A stretch of 64,000 nt of DNA, from contig NZ_VCPE01000003.1 in assembly GCF_005938105.1 (NCBI RefSeq), positions 62,001-126,000 of the forward strand, given 5' to 3'. A model generated the notes under the pieces. The model saw nothing but the letters and a program-made list of their open reading frames with translations. It had not been told where the DNA came from and made no database searches. This DNA comes from Brucella haematophila. GTDB taxonomy: Bacteria > Pseudomonadota > Alphaproteobacteria > Rhizobiales > Rhizobiaceae. Positions 18,483 to 27,548 of this stretch are shown here, piece after piece. Position 1 is the first letter of the stretch; each line of letters starts with the position of its first letter. The translations under genes were made by a program, and so were the position numbers.

Positions 18483-21146
18483 ATGGCGACGATCACCGAA
18501 ACAAAGACCACCTGCCCCTATTGTGGCGTCGGCTGCGGCGTCATCGCCACTGTGGATGAAGCCGGCGCAGTATCCGTTAGAGGCGATCCCGATCACCCGG
18601 CGAATTTCGGACGATTGTGCTCGAAAGGTTCGGCTCTTGCAGAGACCATCGATCTCGATGGTCGGCTGCTCTTTCCTGAAATCGACGGCCAGCGTGCGGA
18701 GTGGGACCGGGCGCTCGATCTTGTGGCCCGGAGATTTTCGGAGACGATAGCTGAACATGGGCCAGAGTCAGTAGCCTTCTACGTGTCGGGCCAATTGTTG
18801 ACCGAAGATTATTACGTCGCAAACAAGCTGATGAAGGGCTTTATAGGGTCAGCAAACATAGACACGAATTCGCGTCTTTGCATGTCCTCCTCGGTGGCAG
18901 GGCATCGCCGCGCTTTCGGTGCCGATACAGTGCCCGGCACCTATGAGGATATGGAACTTGCTGATCTGGTGGTACTGACCGGCTCCAATCTCGCCTGGTG
19001 CCATCCAGTGCTTTATCAAAGGCTTGCCGCCGCAAAGGCGACTCGACCGCAGATGAAGATTGCCGTCATCGATCCACGTCGAACGATGACCTGTGACATT
19101 GCCGATCTGCATCTGGCAATTCGTCCGGATGGCGATGTGGCGCTTTTCATGGGGCTTTTCGCCCATCTGGTGAAGAGTCCAGCGCTCAATATGAACTATG
19201 TCAATGCGTATACATCCGGCCTGGGGCTAGCCGTCGAAGCAGCCGCAGCGATTGATAGGGAAATGCTGGTCGAGCGCACGGGCCTGTCTCCAGCTCAGCT
19301 TGGAGAATTCTTCCAACTGTTTGAGGCCACCGAAAATACGGTTACCTGCTACAGTCAGGGCGTCAATCAGTCGTCCTCGGGAACCGACAAGGTCAATGCC
19401 ATCATCAATTGTCATCTGGCGACCGGCAGGATCGGGCGTCCTGGAATGGGGCCCTTTTCACTAACCGGACAGCCCAATGCCATGGGTGGCCGTGAAGTGG
19501 GTGGTCTCGCCAATATGCTCGCAGCCCATATGGCCATCGAGAATGCAGACGACCGCGACCGCGTGCAGCGTTTCTGGTCCTCACCCACCATTGCCACAAA
19601 GCCCGGACTGAAAGCCGTCGACATGTTCCGTGCGGTGGCGGACGGACGCATCAAAGCGCTGTGGATCATGGCCACCAATCCGGTTGTATCCATGCCGGAT
19701 GCTGATGCAGTTGAAGCGGCAATAGCGGCCTGCCCTTTTGTTGTCGTCTCTGACATCGTTCACGACACCGACACAACGCGCCACGCTCATGTGCTTTTGC
19801 CATCGCTTGGTTGGGGCGAGAAAGACGGCACCGTCACCAATTCCGAACGACGCATCTCCCGGCAGCGGGCATTTCTGGCCGCTCCGGGCGAGGCCAAGCC
19901 GGACTGGTGGCAGCTTGCCGAAGTGGCGCGTCGCATGAACTTTAAAAAGCAGTTTGTCTATAACAATCCAGCTGTCATTTTCATCGAACATGCTGCTCTA
20001 TCGGCCTTTGAGAACAATGGCAGCCGCGATTTCGATATTGGCGCAGTCCAAAACAGTACACCGTCACAATATGACGCCATGACGCCCTTCCAGTGGCCAC
20101 AAGCCTCGCGAAACACTGGCTCACCAGCGCGCTTCTTTGCAAAGGGAGGCTATTTCCATTCCGACCGGCGTGCGCGCTTTGTCGTCACGGCACTCCCGGA
20201 AACTGATCGCACAAGCAGCGCATTCCCGTTTACACTCAACACGGGCCGCATCCGCGATCAGTGGCATACCATGACGCGGACAGGCAAAAGCGCACGGCTT
20301 TCAGCCCATATTGCCGAACCATTTGCCGAGCTTCATCCGCGCGACGCCACAGAACTTGGCATTGCCAGCGCCGGGCTGGTGGAAATCGAAAGCCCACACG
20401 GGAAAGCCATCGTGCGCGCACTTGCGACGGAACGTCAGGCGCGAGGTAGCGTCTTTGCTCCGATGCACTGGAACGATCAGTCTTCTGCCTGCGCCCGTAT
20501 AGATGCTCTGGTCGCCCCCGTAGTCGATCCAGTTTCAGGGCAGCCTGCCTCTAAAAATGTAGCCGTGACTGTAAGACCCTTCCACGCTGTTTGCTACGGT
20601 TTTGCCGTTTCGCTTGCAAAGCCGTCGGGTGTCGATTGTGATTACTGGACACAGGCGCGTGCAGAGGGCGGTTGGCGGCTGGAACTAGCCTCGCTCACGG
20701 CGATTTCCGATTGGGCACAGTGGTGCCATGCGCATTTCAGTATCCCAGCAGAGATTGACCCCATCGGTTATACGGATAACGCAACCGGCGAGACGCGGCT
20801 CGCTTTCTTTGACGGCTCGCGATTGCTTGCCGCGCTTTTCATCGCGCCACAACCGGTTGCCGTCGCTCGCAACTGGGCCATCCAGCAGTTGACTGTCACC
20901 CATGACGATTTGCGCAAGCGTTTTGCAATCATTGCAGGCCGACCCAGCATGGATAAACCGGATCCTGGCGCAACAGTTTGCTCGTGCTTCGGTGTAGGCA
21001 TCAATCAAATTGCTGCTGCCATTCACTCCGGTTGCCATAGTGTCGAGGCCATCGGCGAGCAACTCAACGCTGGAACCAATTGCGGCTCGTGCCGCGCTGA
21101 AATCAGGGGGATCATCAATGGGTGTCTCGCAACCGCAGCCGAGTGA
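18483..21146 (+). CDS. nasA: Assimilatory nitrate reductase catalytic subunit NasA
   Basis: An 887-residue molybdopterin enzyme reducing nitrate to nitrite in the cytoplasm. The start at 18483 is chosen over 18471 because GAGG lies six bases before it. The N-terminal [4Fe-4S] ligands are Cys11, Cys14, Cys18 (CPYCGVGC) and Cys46 (LCSKG). Bis-MGD binding blocks include GSNLAWCHPVLYQR and ATNPVVSMPDAD. The C-terminus has a BFD-like [2Fe-2S] domain (VCSCFGVG ... TNCGSCRAE). No NADH-binding electron-transfer subunit is encoded nearby, so the donor is unclear. Confidence 0.95.
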   Translation: MATITETKTTCPYCGVGCGVIATVDEAGAVSVRGDPDHPANFGRLCSKGSALAETIDLDGRLLFPEIDGQRAEWDRALDLVARRFSETIAEHGPESVAFYVSGQLLTEDYYVANKLMKGFIGSANIDTNSRLCMSSSVAGHRRAFGADTVPGTYEDMELADLVVLTGSNLAWCHPVLYQRLAAAKATRPQMKIAVIDPRRTMTCDIADLHLAIRPDGDVALFMGLFAHLVKSPALNMNYVNAYTSGLGLAVEAAAAIDREMLVERTGLSPAQLGEFFQLFEATENTVTCYSQGVNQSSSGTDKVNAIINCHLATGRIGRPGMGPFSLTGQPNAMGGREVGGLANMLAAHMAIENADDRDRVQRFWSSPTIATKPGLKAVDMFRAVADGRIKALWIMATNPVVSMPDADAVEAAIAACPFVVVSDIVHDTDTTRHAHVLLPSLGWGEKDGTVTNSERRISRQRAFLAAPGEAKPDWWQLAEVARRMNFKKQFVYNNPAVIFIEHAALSAFENNGSRDFDIGAVQNSTPSQYDAMTPFQWPQASRNTGSPARFFAKGGYFHSDRRARFVVTALPETDRTSSAFPFTLNTGRIRDQWHTMTRTGKSARLSAHIAEPFAELHPRDATELGIASAGLVEIESPHGKAIVRALATERQARGSVFAPMHWNDQSSACARIDALVAPVVDPVSGQPASKNVAVTVRPFHAVCYGFAVSLAKPSGVDCDYWTQARAEGGWRLELASLTAISDWAQWCHAHFSIPAEIDPIGYTDNATGETRLAFFDGSRLLAALFIAPQPVAVARNWAIQQLTVTHDDLRKRFAIIAGRPSMDKPDPGATVCSCFGVGINQIAAAIHSGCHSVEAIGEQLNAGTNCGSCRAEIRGIINGCLATAAE

Positions 21147-22068
21147 AGCCTTTACCCGCATCGAGCCCCTGGCGAAGCTTCCGGTATTTTGGGCGCTGGA
21201 GGGAAGGCGCTGTATTGTCTCTGGCGGTTCCGATGCCGCGGCATGGAAGGCAGAATTGCTCGCCGCCTGCGGGGCTCGTGTGGAGGTCTATACCGATGCG
21301 CCCGACGACATGATGCACGCATTAGCTGTCCGTCCGGTGGTACATGCAGAAGCATGCATAACGCTGATTTTCAGGCCATTACAAGATGCCGACTTGCCAG
21401 GTGCGGCTATGGCAATTGCCGATTGCCACGACGAAGGCGAAGCCGCGGCCTTGCTTGCTGCCTGCAACCGAGCCGGCGTTCCCGTCAATGTCATCGACAA
21501 ACCGCAGTATTGCCAATTCCAGTTCGGGTCGATCGTCAATCGCTCACCGGTTATCGTGGCTATCTCGACAGACGGCGGAGCGCCTGTTCTGGCGCAAACC
21601 ATCCGCCGTAAGATCGAAGCGCTTTTGCCCGCTTCGCTGAAAGACTGGGCACTGCTTGCCCAAAACCTGCGCACCCGTATCGGTTCCATGGTGACGACGG
21701 CAACGGCGCGTCGCCACTTTTGGGATATATTTGCGGACAAAGCCTTCTCGGAACCGTGTACGAGAAACTCGGAAACCGATCTTCTCGCGGTTGCTTCGCA
21801 CGAGGTATCTGATGCTGGGAGTGTGAAAGTCTTTACCGTGAATCCCGCGGACCCCGAGCTGATGACGCTCAAAGCCATTCGCGCACTGCAAGCCGCAGAC
21901 ATTATCTATTTCAACAAGGACATCGTTCCAGCAATATTGGAATTCGGACGACGCGAAGCCAAGCGCTATCAAATAGAAGATATTTCCAGTCAGATATCTA
22001 AGCTAGATCAATGCCGTATTGTTTATCTGAAATCGGGCAAGAACTCTTCGGGCACTCCATTTCGATAA
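21118..22068 (+). CDS. cysG: Siroheme synthase CysG-like protein with truncated, degenerate methyltransferase part
   Basis: A 316-residue protein overlapping the end of nasA by 29 bases; the ATG at 21118 begins the family similarity. Residues 20-220 match the CysG N-terminal (Met8p-like) precorrin-2 dehydrogenase/ferrochelatase: CIVSGGSDAAAWKAELL, then PVNVIDKPQYCQFQFGSIV. The C-terminal 80 residues align to only the start of the uroporphyrinogen-III methyltransferase domain (DPELMTLKAIRALQAADII). The SAM-binding glycine-rich GAGPGDPE is replaced by TVNPADPE and the rest of the domain is absent. It probably supplies siroheme for NirB through the N-terminal activities, with methylation done by another enzyme. 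Confidence 0.85.
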   Translation: MGVSQPQPSEAFTRIEPLAKLPVFWALEGRRCIVSGGSDAAAWKAELLAACGARVEVYTDAPDDMMHALAVRPVVHAEACITLIFRPLQDADLPGAAMAIADCHDEGEAAALLAACNRAGVPVNVIDKPQYCQFQFGSIVNRSPVIVAISTDGGAPVLAQTIRRKIEALLPASLKDWALLAQNLRTRIGSMVTTATARRHFWDIFADKAFSEPCTRNSETDLLAVASHEVSDAGSVKVFTVNPADPELMTLKAIRALQAADIIYFNKDIVPAILEFGRREAKRYQIEDISSQISKLDQCRIVYLKSGKNSSGTPFR

Positions 22069-22103
22069 CAATAATATACATACCAATAAAAAATTAGCGT
22101 TTC

Positions 22104-22430
22104 TCATAAGATGTGCTCGCCAAACTGAAGATAGGCGATCAATGCCCCTCCAGACAAAGCAATCAGTATTGCAGGAAAGATCACCTGCCTGATCAATGCG
22201 GAGAGTAGCCAGCCGGCTAATAAAACGAATCCGCTATAGAGCAAACCAAAGTCTGAAACAGACAGCGCCAGTGCGGTAATGCAGATCGGGCTAGCAAACA
22301 TTAGCAGAAGAAGATCGGCGTTTTCATAGCGAGGCTGCAAAAAGAAGATCGAGACAGACATGCGCCAGGTCAATCCAAGCGAGATACTGAGTAGAGCAGG
22401 CAGAAGGATCGGATATGACACGAAAGACAC
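22104..22430 (-). CDS. Hypothetical small membrane protein
   Basis: A 108-residue protein with about three to four hydrophobic segments (around 5-25, 45-75 and 82-102) and few charges. I do not recognise the family; an AzlD-like two-component transporter subunit was considered, but its typical motifs are absent and no AzlC partner is adjacent. It is convergent with the nitrate operon, 35 bases after the cysG stop, and lies alone on the minus strand. Confidence 0.5.
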   Translation of the reverse strand: MSFVSYPILLPALLSISLGLTWRMSVSIFFLQPRYENADLLLLMFASPICITALALSVSDFGLLYSGFVLLAGWLLSALIRQVIFPAILIALSGGALIAYLQFGEHIL

Positions 22431-22743
22431 CCCAACTTGTTTACGTTAAAACAAGCAGGTTTCGTGCCAGATTAAAGACTCTAGATTTAGTCATGCGGAT
22501 TTGCCGGGGCCCACACATCAACCCAAGAACCAAGCGCGTCACAATCCTCAAATTCTAAGAACCGGAAGAGATCCAGAAGAGGACTGGCAGCTTTCTGGAC
22601 GAGCCAGGCCTGTCCTGAACGACCGAACTGAAGGCACAATGCGGTCTGCAACTACGAGGCTCTACGAGGCATCGCGGTTAGCGGCAACCCACGCATTCTC
22701 CTTGACCGTTCGCTTGCAATCACATGATAGGGTCGTTAGTATG
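22431..22743. other. Intergenic region upstream of the ester cyclase gene
   Basis: A 313-base stretch with no supported gene. A short open frame at 22501-22755 on the plus strand has no family similarity or ribosome binding site and is not called. The region presumably holds the promoters of the flanking divergent genes. Confidence 0.4.
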
Positions 22744-22764
22744 ATATACAGGTAGACTGTATAT
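22744..22764. promoter_or_regulatory. Perfect palindrome before the ester cyclase gene
   Basis: ATATACAG-gtaga-CTGTATAT: perfect 8-base arms with a 5-base spacer, ending 32 bases before the ester cyclase ATG. Size and spacing fit a MarR- or TetR-type operator overlapping the promoter or early leader. The MarR gene immediately downstream is an obvious candidate regulator. Confidence 0.6.
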
Positions 22765-22796
22765 TTTGCTGTTGTTCACGACAGAAGGGATCGGGC

Positions 22797-23207
22797 ATGA
22801 CGTTAGACAACAAGGAAGTCGTTCGCCGCTTCAACATCGAGGTTATTCAGAACGGCAATGAAGCTGCATTCCAAGAGCTGATGGCACCGGACTTCATCAA
22901 TCATTCCGCACCGCAAGGGATGTCGAACGGCTCGGACAGCATGTGGAATACCTTTCACAACATTCTTCGACCTGCGCTTTCGGGCTTAACGGTGACAATC
23001 CATGATCAGATCGCCGAAGGTGACAAAGTAACAACCCGCAAGACGATCAGTGGCATTCACTCAGGTGCATTGATGGGGATTCCGGCGACTGGACGGGACG
23101 TTGCTATCACCGTTATTGATATCGTTCGCATACGCGACGGCAGATATGCCGAACACTGGGGCCTCAACACCATGTCGACTGTCCTTACTACATTATCGAC
23201 GACGTAA
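22797..23207 (+). CDS. Ester cyclase / SnoaL-like polyketide cyclase family protein
   Basis: A 136-residue NTF2-fold protein of the SnoaL-like group, opening with NKEVVRRFNIEVIQNGNEAA and ending with the family's IVRIRDGRYAEHWGLNTM. Such small cytoplasmic proteins are found with stress or degradation genes and rarely have assigned substrates. An AGAAGGGA ribosome binding site precedes the ATG. It is convergent with a MarR gene nine bases away. Confidence 0.85.
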   Translation: MTLDNKEVVRRFNIEVIQNGNEAAFQELMAPDFINHSAPQGMSNGSDSMWNTFHNILRPALSGLTVTIHDQIAEGDKVTTRKTISGIHSGALMGIPATGRDVAITVIDIVRIRDGRYAEHWGLNTMSTVLTTLSTT

Positions 23208-23216
23208 TCGCTCGTC

Positions 23217-23660
23217 CTAGCAAAGCCGTTCGATAACGAGGATTGCCGCTTCCAGTTTACGTCTATCCTCCTCGGTGAGCCGTTCCTCTATCAGCGCGGC
23301 AATCTTCGTCGTCCGTGCTTCGCGAGATAGGGACAGTATCTCTCGTCCTTGTTCTGTAATTGAGAGAAGTTGGCTGCGCCGATCTGCTGGATTGAGCAAC
23401 TTGCAGACCAAACCATCCGCTTCAAGCTGGGCGGCCACCAGTCGCATGCTCTGATGCCGGACATTACGGCAGCCCGCCAGTTCGGCGACAGTGAGCGGAC
23501 CGCTTTTTTCTAGAAGTAGCAGCGTCTCAGACTGCGATGTCGTCGGCGTCTCTGCGTGCGCTCTAACGCTGCGAACAAACCGCCCAAGGGTAATGCGGAG
23601 ACTTTCCGCAAGTATCAGTGTTGTCGTATCAGTTCCGGAGACGGCTTCATTGATCGCCAT
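23217..23660 (-). CDS. MarR family transcriptional regulator
   Basis: A 147-residue winged-helix regulator. The recognition region reads GPLTVAELAGCRNVRHQSM and the wing ADRRSQLLSITEQGREIL, typical of MarR proteins that sense small aromatic or oxidising compounds. It is convergent with the ester cyclase gene. The palindrome at 22744-22764 is a candidate target. Confidence 0.9.
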   Translation of the reverse strand: MAINEAVSGTDTTTLILAESLRITLGRFVRSVRAHAETPTTSQSETLLLLEKSGPLTVAELAGCRNVRHQSMRLVAAQLEADGLVCKLLNPADRRSQLLSITEQGREILSLSREARTTKIAALIEERLTEEDRRKLEAAILVIERLC

Positions 23661-23987
23661 TTGCTCGTTCTACCCTTCGAAAGGATGCGTTCCGACTTCC
23701 CATAGGACCAGATGTTGCGAAAGTGAAGCAGGATAGGCCAGCATGACCGTATTTAGGTGCAAAACGAATTTCAACTGCACCTGATCGCCAGTCATGCCTC
23801 CAGTTCTAACGTGTACTCAGTCCTGCGCCATCGGCGGCGATGCCGGTACGTGTTGAAGCTCGTTCTACGAACCCGGCCATCACACACAATATCGCGTGTA
23901 TTCGGCGTTTCCGGTCACGGCTCGCATATCGATCGCTATGATCTCAAGTCGTACAGTAGCCTCCCAGACGCACAAATACGGACGCGA
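23661..23987. other. Intergenic region between the MarR gene and rpsU
   Basis: 327 bases with no supported gene on either strand. It is upstream of the MarR gene and downstream of rpsU. No intrinsic terminator with a clean T-run was found for rpsU. Confidence 0.4.
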
Positions 23988-24260
23988 TCACGATGCGGCA
24001 GCTGACGGTATTGGATTTCGTGGACGCGAAGGAGCCGTCTTTCTTTTAGGCTTGGGCAAAAGGCCCTCGCGTTGCGCCCTCTTTTTTGCGTCTTTGCGAG
24101 CGCGACGGATCGCTTCGTCTTTCTCCCTGATGCGCCTTTCAGACGGCTTTTCGTAAGCGCGCCGTGCTTTCATTTCACGAAAAACACCTTCGCGCTGCAA
24201 TTTCTTTTTCAGTACACGGAGTGCTTGGTCGACATTATTATCTCTAACGAGTACCTGCAA
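23988..24260 (-). CDS. rpsU: 30S ribosomal protein S21
   Basis: A 90-residue, very basic protein. [18 protein letters not shown] and [16 protein letters not shown] are the S21 signature, followed by a long Lys/Arg-rich tail ([19 protein letters not shown]) as in other alphaproteobacteria. S21 sits by the anti-Shine-Dalgarno end of 16S rRNA and aids initiation. It lies eight bases after a 61-residue unknown and downstream of cspA, suggesting a small cold-linked translation locus. Confidence 0.95.
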   Translation of the reverse strand: MQVLVRDNNVDQALRVLKKKLQREGVFREMKARRAYEKPSERRIREKDEAIRRARKDAKKRAQREGLLPKPKRKTAPSRPRNPIPSAAAS

Positions 24261-24268
24261 TTTCTATC

Positions 24269-24454
24269 CTACTCTTTTGAAAATTTGGTGTGATCGCGCT
24301 CCAATCGCGCAGCTCGGAGCCTTTCAGTCTTTGCGTCTATTGCAGCTCTTTCTTTTTCGAGAATGGCTTTGGCAGTCTTGTCGGTCGTAGCGTTCTTGGT
24401 TTCCATTCGCGTTAGAGGCTGTTTGAAGAGCGTTTCTTTTGTGGCCTCACCCAT
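24269..24454 (-). CDS. Hypothetical 61-residue charged protein upstream of rpsU
   Basis: A hydrophilic protein, MGEATKETLFKQPL onward, rich in Lys, Glu, Arg and Ala, with a probable helix or coiled coil over residues 27-55. An AGGGGAG ribosome binding site lies just upstream of the ATG on the minus strand and rpsU follows after eight bases, which supports it as a real gene. No function is known to me. Confidence 0.65.
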   Translation of the reverse strand: MGEATKETLFKQPLTRMETKNATTDKTAKAILEKERAAIDAKTERLRAARLERDHTKFSKE

Positions 24455-24513
24455 ATTATACTCCCCTTCTGGCTATTGGTTCCGCATTGGGGTCAGAAAA
24501 ACAGGACCAAAAT

Positions 24514-24539
24514 AAAAAAAGGCCGGGCTAACCCGACCT
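24514..24539 (-). terminator. Intrinsic terminator of cspA
   Basis: On the minus strand GGTCGGG-TTAG-CCCGGCC (24538-24521) is followed by seven T residues (24520-24514). It lies about 70 bases after the cspA stop and before the 61-residue gene, so cspA is probably mostly monocistronic, with any rpsU read-through being partial. Confidence 0.85.
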
Positions 24540-24608
24540 TCCAATAGTCTCAACGAGCAGTGCCAGTACATCCGTGGTCAAAGATCGCAGGCAACATTTC
24601 GTCTCTGA

Positions 24609-24818
24609 TTACAGAGCCTGTAGGTTATCGGCAGCTTTCTTGCCCGAGCGGCGATCAGCTACCAGTTCGAAACCAATTTTCTGACCTTCGTTGAGCGAAT
24701 GCAAACCTGCCCGCTCAACTGCCGAAATATGAACGAACACATCCGGAGAACCATCATCAGGCTGAATAAATCCAAAGCCTTTTGTGCTATTAAAGAATTT
24801 TACTGTGCCGTTGGTCAT
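24609..24818 (-). CDS. cspA: Cold shock protein, CspA family
   Basis: A 69-residue single cold-shock domain with both RNA-binding motifs: KGFGFIQ (RNP1, about 14-20) and VFVHISA (RNP2, about 28-34). It acts as an RNA chaperone and binds single-stranded nucleic acid. The start follows AAGGATATT. The AT-rich stretch upstream on the minus strand (24819 to about 24960) could be the long untranslated leader typical of cold-shock mRNAs; no transcription start was assigned. Confidence 0.95.
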   Translation of the reverse strand: MTNGTVKFFNSTKGFGFIQPDDGSPDVFVHISAVERAGLHSLNEGQKIGFELVADRRSGKKAADNLQAL

Positions 24819-25468
24819 ATTGAATATCCTTCAAATCAAACGGTTTAAGAATAACGAAAATAAATTCGCTGCGAGTTTTACGATCTGAAAGAAAAAGAAG
24901 CGCGTTAGATGTTAGCCGCGTCGTTCGATGACAAAATCGATTTCTAACATGTATCGCTTTCGTGCCAGTTTTACAAGTGAAACCGAGGATGTCGACATTT
25001 AGCCGCTATGACCACGGATTTTCTTGACTGTCGAGAAGAACGGTACGGTCTTCGTCGACGATGCGCTTGGCATCCTCTGCAGTCGAACAAGCTTCAAAAA
25101 ATTCCTATAGAGTCAGGCAGTTTTCGGGACTTCGCGAGGTTCGTTCCAATGACTCTTATTGAGGCGCCTTACGGATCCCAGCTAAGCCCCTCACGGGTTG
25201 CCGCGGCTTGGAGGCCCGAAGCGGTCGATCCGATTTCGGTGGACGCGGTTGAAATTGCCGCCAGAGAACTGGACAGACGTCTATGACCGTTATCGACCTT
25301 ATTGCGGCCTTTAAATGAGCAACCTGGATTTGCCGAAAGCCGACACAATGGCATTTGAGGACACTGCGGCCATTTTGGCGTAATGTGCAGTCATGTTGGC
25401 GTACTACGATAATGTATTGTCTCGTAACACAGCCTATCTCTTGGTCATCGAAATACAGCGAGGCTGAG
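24819..25468. other. Intergenic region between cspA and the SDR gene
   Basis: 650 bases. The left part is the cspA promoter/leader. A plus-strand open frame at 25008-25286 (its tail MTLIEAPYGSQLSP to the stop at 25286) has no recognisable family and no good ribosome binding site, so it is not called. The right part, from about 25380, should carry the promoter of the SDR-AraC pair. Confidence 0.4.
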
Positions 25469-26296
25469 ATGTTCACCAAAGTAAAGAAAACGGCTCTGGT
25501 CACCGGCGCATCGTCGGGCATGGGCAAGTCTATTGCAAAGCGCCTGATCAAGGATGGCTATCAGGTTTATGTCGCGGCGCGCAACGTCGACAAGATGGTA
25601 GATCTCGCTACGCTCGGTGCTCAGCCACTGCGCATCGACGTCTCGAAGGACGAAGAGATCGTTGCCGGCGTCAAAACCATTCTGGCCCAGACCGGCGGCG
25701 TCGATGTTCTCGTCAACAATGCCGGGTTCGGCCTTTATGGACCGGTGGAAGAAATCCCGCTCGATGAAGCCCGTTACCAGTTCGAGGTCAACATGTTCGG
25801 CGCCGCGCGCCTGACGCAGCTGCTTCTGCCCGCCATGCGCGAGTGGAAAGCTGGTACCGTCGTCAACATAACGTCCATGGGTGGCAAGATCTACACCGTG
25901 CTTGGGGCTTGGTATCATGCAACTAAACATGCGCTGGAAGGCTGGTCGGACAGCCTGCGCCTTGAGGTCGAGCCATTCGGTATCCGCGTTGTCATCATCG
26001 AGCCAGGCCTGATCGAAACCGGCTTTGGCGATGCCGGACAGCAGGGCATTGCCGAGCGCTCCAAGAACGGCCCCTATGAAAAGATCGCCAACGGCGTGGT
26101 CAAGTCGATGCAGGCCAGCTACGGCCAAAACCGCGGCACCAGCCCGGACGTAATCGCAGACACTATTTCCAAGGCCATAGCATCATCGCGCCCAAAGACC
26201 CGCTATGCGGTCGGCGCATATGCCAAGCCGATGATCTGGATCCGCAAATGGCTCGGCGACCGCATTTTCGACCGTATGATCAAGAGCCGGATGTAA
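25469..26296 (+). CDS. Short-chain dehydrogenase/reductase (SDR)
   Basis: A 275-residue classical SDR. Cofactor motif TGASSGMGKSIA (residues 12-23), NNAGFGLYG, and the catalytic YHATK, preceded by ITSMGG. The frame is open from 25355 but the ATG at 25469 begins the family similarity. NAD(P)H-dependent oxidation or reduction of an unknown alcohol/ketone. An AraC-family gene follows after 19 bases, so the pair may be one transcription unit. Confidence 0.9.
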   Translation: MFTKVKKTALVTGASSGMGKSIAKRLIKDGYQVYVAARNVDKMVDLATLGAQPLRIDVSKDEEIVAGVKTILAQTGGVDVLVNNAGFGLYGPVEEIPLDEARYQFEVNMFGAARLTQLLLPAMREWKAGTVVNITSMGGKIYTVLGAWYHATKHALEGWSDSLRLEVEPFGIRVVIIEPGLIETGFGDAGQQGIAERSKNGPYEKIANGVVKSMQASYGQNRGTSPDVIADTISKAIASSRPKTRYAVGAYAKPMIWIRKWLGDRIFDRMIKSRM

Positions 26297-26315
26297 GAGA
26301 AAAACGGAGGTTACC

Positions 26316-27341
26316 ATGCCCAGATTCCCTGTCGACAAGTGCAAGATTCCTCAGGCCTTCTGGCGCGCTGTCGGACGTACCCGCATCCCGCCCGCCGCGT
26401 TGCTCCGACAGGCAAAGCTGCCGGTGACATTGCACGTCTCAGACGACGCTTGGGTGACGACCGCACAATACTTTGCGCTCTGGCGTGCGTTGGAAGAACT
26501 GACCGGCGATCCGGCGATCGGCCTGACTCTCACCGTCGAGACCGACACATCCGTGCATCCGCCAGCCACTATGTCGGCCTTCTTCGCCAAGGATTTTCGC
26601 GATGGGCTGCTGCGTCTGACCCGGTTCAAGCGGCTCTGCACGCCCGAGGAACTCATCCTTGTCGAAAAAGGCCGCGAAGCGCAGGTTGTGGTGGACTGGG
26701 TCCACGCCGTCGAGTTGGAGCCTGATGCCGCAGCCGATGTGACCTTTGCCGCCATACTGGAGCTGGGACGACGCGGCACTGGCCGGCATATCGTGCCGAT
26801 CCGGGTGGAGATGACCCGCTCCGGGCCGCTGAGCCAAGCTCATCGGGACTATTTCGCCGCTCCGGTCATCTTCAACTCATCGCGCAATGTCCTGGTCCTC
26901 GACGCTGCCGATCTCGACCGGCCCTTTGCGGGGCACAATCCCGAGCTACTGGCCATTCTGACACCGGCATTATCCAGTGCGTTAAAGGAGATCGACGCGC
27001 AAAGCTCCTTGCCCGAACAGGTCAAGATCGTGCTCAAGCGTAGGCTGGCCAGCGGCAAGCCGGAACTGGCCGATGTGGCGCTCGCGCTGGGGTTCAGCGC
27101 GCGAACTCTCCAAAGGCGCATTGCCGAGGCGGACACTTCATTCCGGCACCTGCTGGAAGCCTCGCGGCAGGAACTGGGTCGCGACATGTTGGCCAGTGGC
27201 GTCAACGACACCGAGGAAATCGCCTATCTGCTCGGTTATCAGGACACCAGCTCCTTCTATCGCGCCTTCCGCGAATGGGAAGGCGTCACCCCAAGCCAAT
27301 GGCGCGAGGACAATATCGGTCGTGGGGGCTCGAACGTCTAA
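26316..27341 (+). CDS. AraC family transcriptional regulator (ArgR/OruR-like N-domain)
   Basis: A 341-residue regulator with an N-terminal Arabinose_bd-type domain (about 20-200, including ALTVETDTSVHPPA-like elements) and a C-terminal double HTH (LADVALALGFSARTLQRRI, then IAYLLGYQDTSSFYRAFREW). ACGGAGG lies before the ATG. Adjacent to an SDR gene in the same direction, which it probably controls. Confidence 0.9.
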   Translation: MPRFPVDKCKIPQAFWRAVGRTRIPPAALLRQAKLPVTLHVSDDAWVTTAQYFALWRALEELTGDPAIGLTLTVETDTSVHPPATMSAFFAKDFRDGLLRLTRFKRLCTPEELILVEKGREAQVVVDWVHAVELEPDAAADVTFAAILELGRRGTGRHIVPIRVEMTRSGPLSQAHRDYFAAPVIFNSSRNVLVLDAADLDRPFAGHNPELLAILTPALSSALKEIDAQSSLPEQVKIVLKRRLASGKPELADVALALGFSARTLQRRIAEADTSFRHLLEASRQELGRDMLASGVNDTEEIAYLLGYQDTSSFYRAFREWEGVTPSQWREDNIGRGGSNV

Positions 27342-27548
27342 GGCAAGCAGCGTATGACATTTCGAGTGTCCGCTTTCCACCCATCACGGACGTTGAAGCG
27401 TGATCTCTGGAATGACTGCTTGGGTAGCGCGGGTATGCTGCTTGAATGACTGTAATGGTGTCGGTTGCTCTCCGACAGGAGCGAGGCCCAACGCAGATAT
27501 ATCGCTTTGAGCATCAAGGGTTGATCAGAAACGATCATATTGAGACCG

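Noticed and set aside
22104-22430. Possible AzlD subunit
   Set aside because: Size and hydrophobicity fit, but characteristic motifs and an adjacent AzlC gene are absent; kept as hypothetical membrane protein.
24953-24971. TGGCACG on the minus strand upstream of cspA, resembling a -24 element
   Set aside because: The -12 position reads CGAT instead of TTGC, and sigma-54 control of a cold-shock gene is not expected.
25008-25286. Plus-strand open frame of 92 codons
   Set aside because: No recognisable family, no convincing ribosome binding site, composition like the surrounding non-coding DNA.
27360-27410. Short TGTCCGCTTTCCACCC-type sequence after the AraC gene
   Set aside because: Looks like a common intergenic motif of alphaproteobacteria, but one copy in the window is too little to call a repeat.
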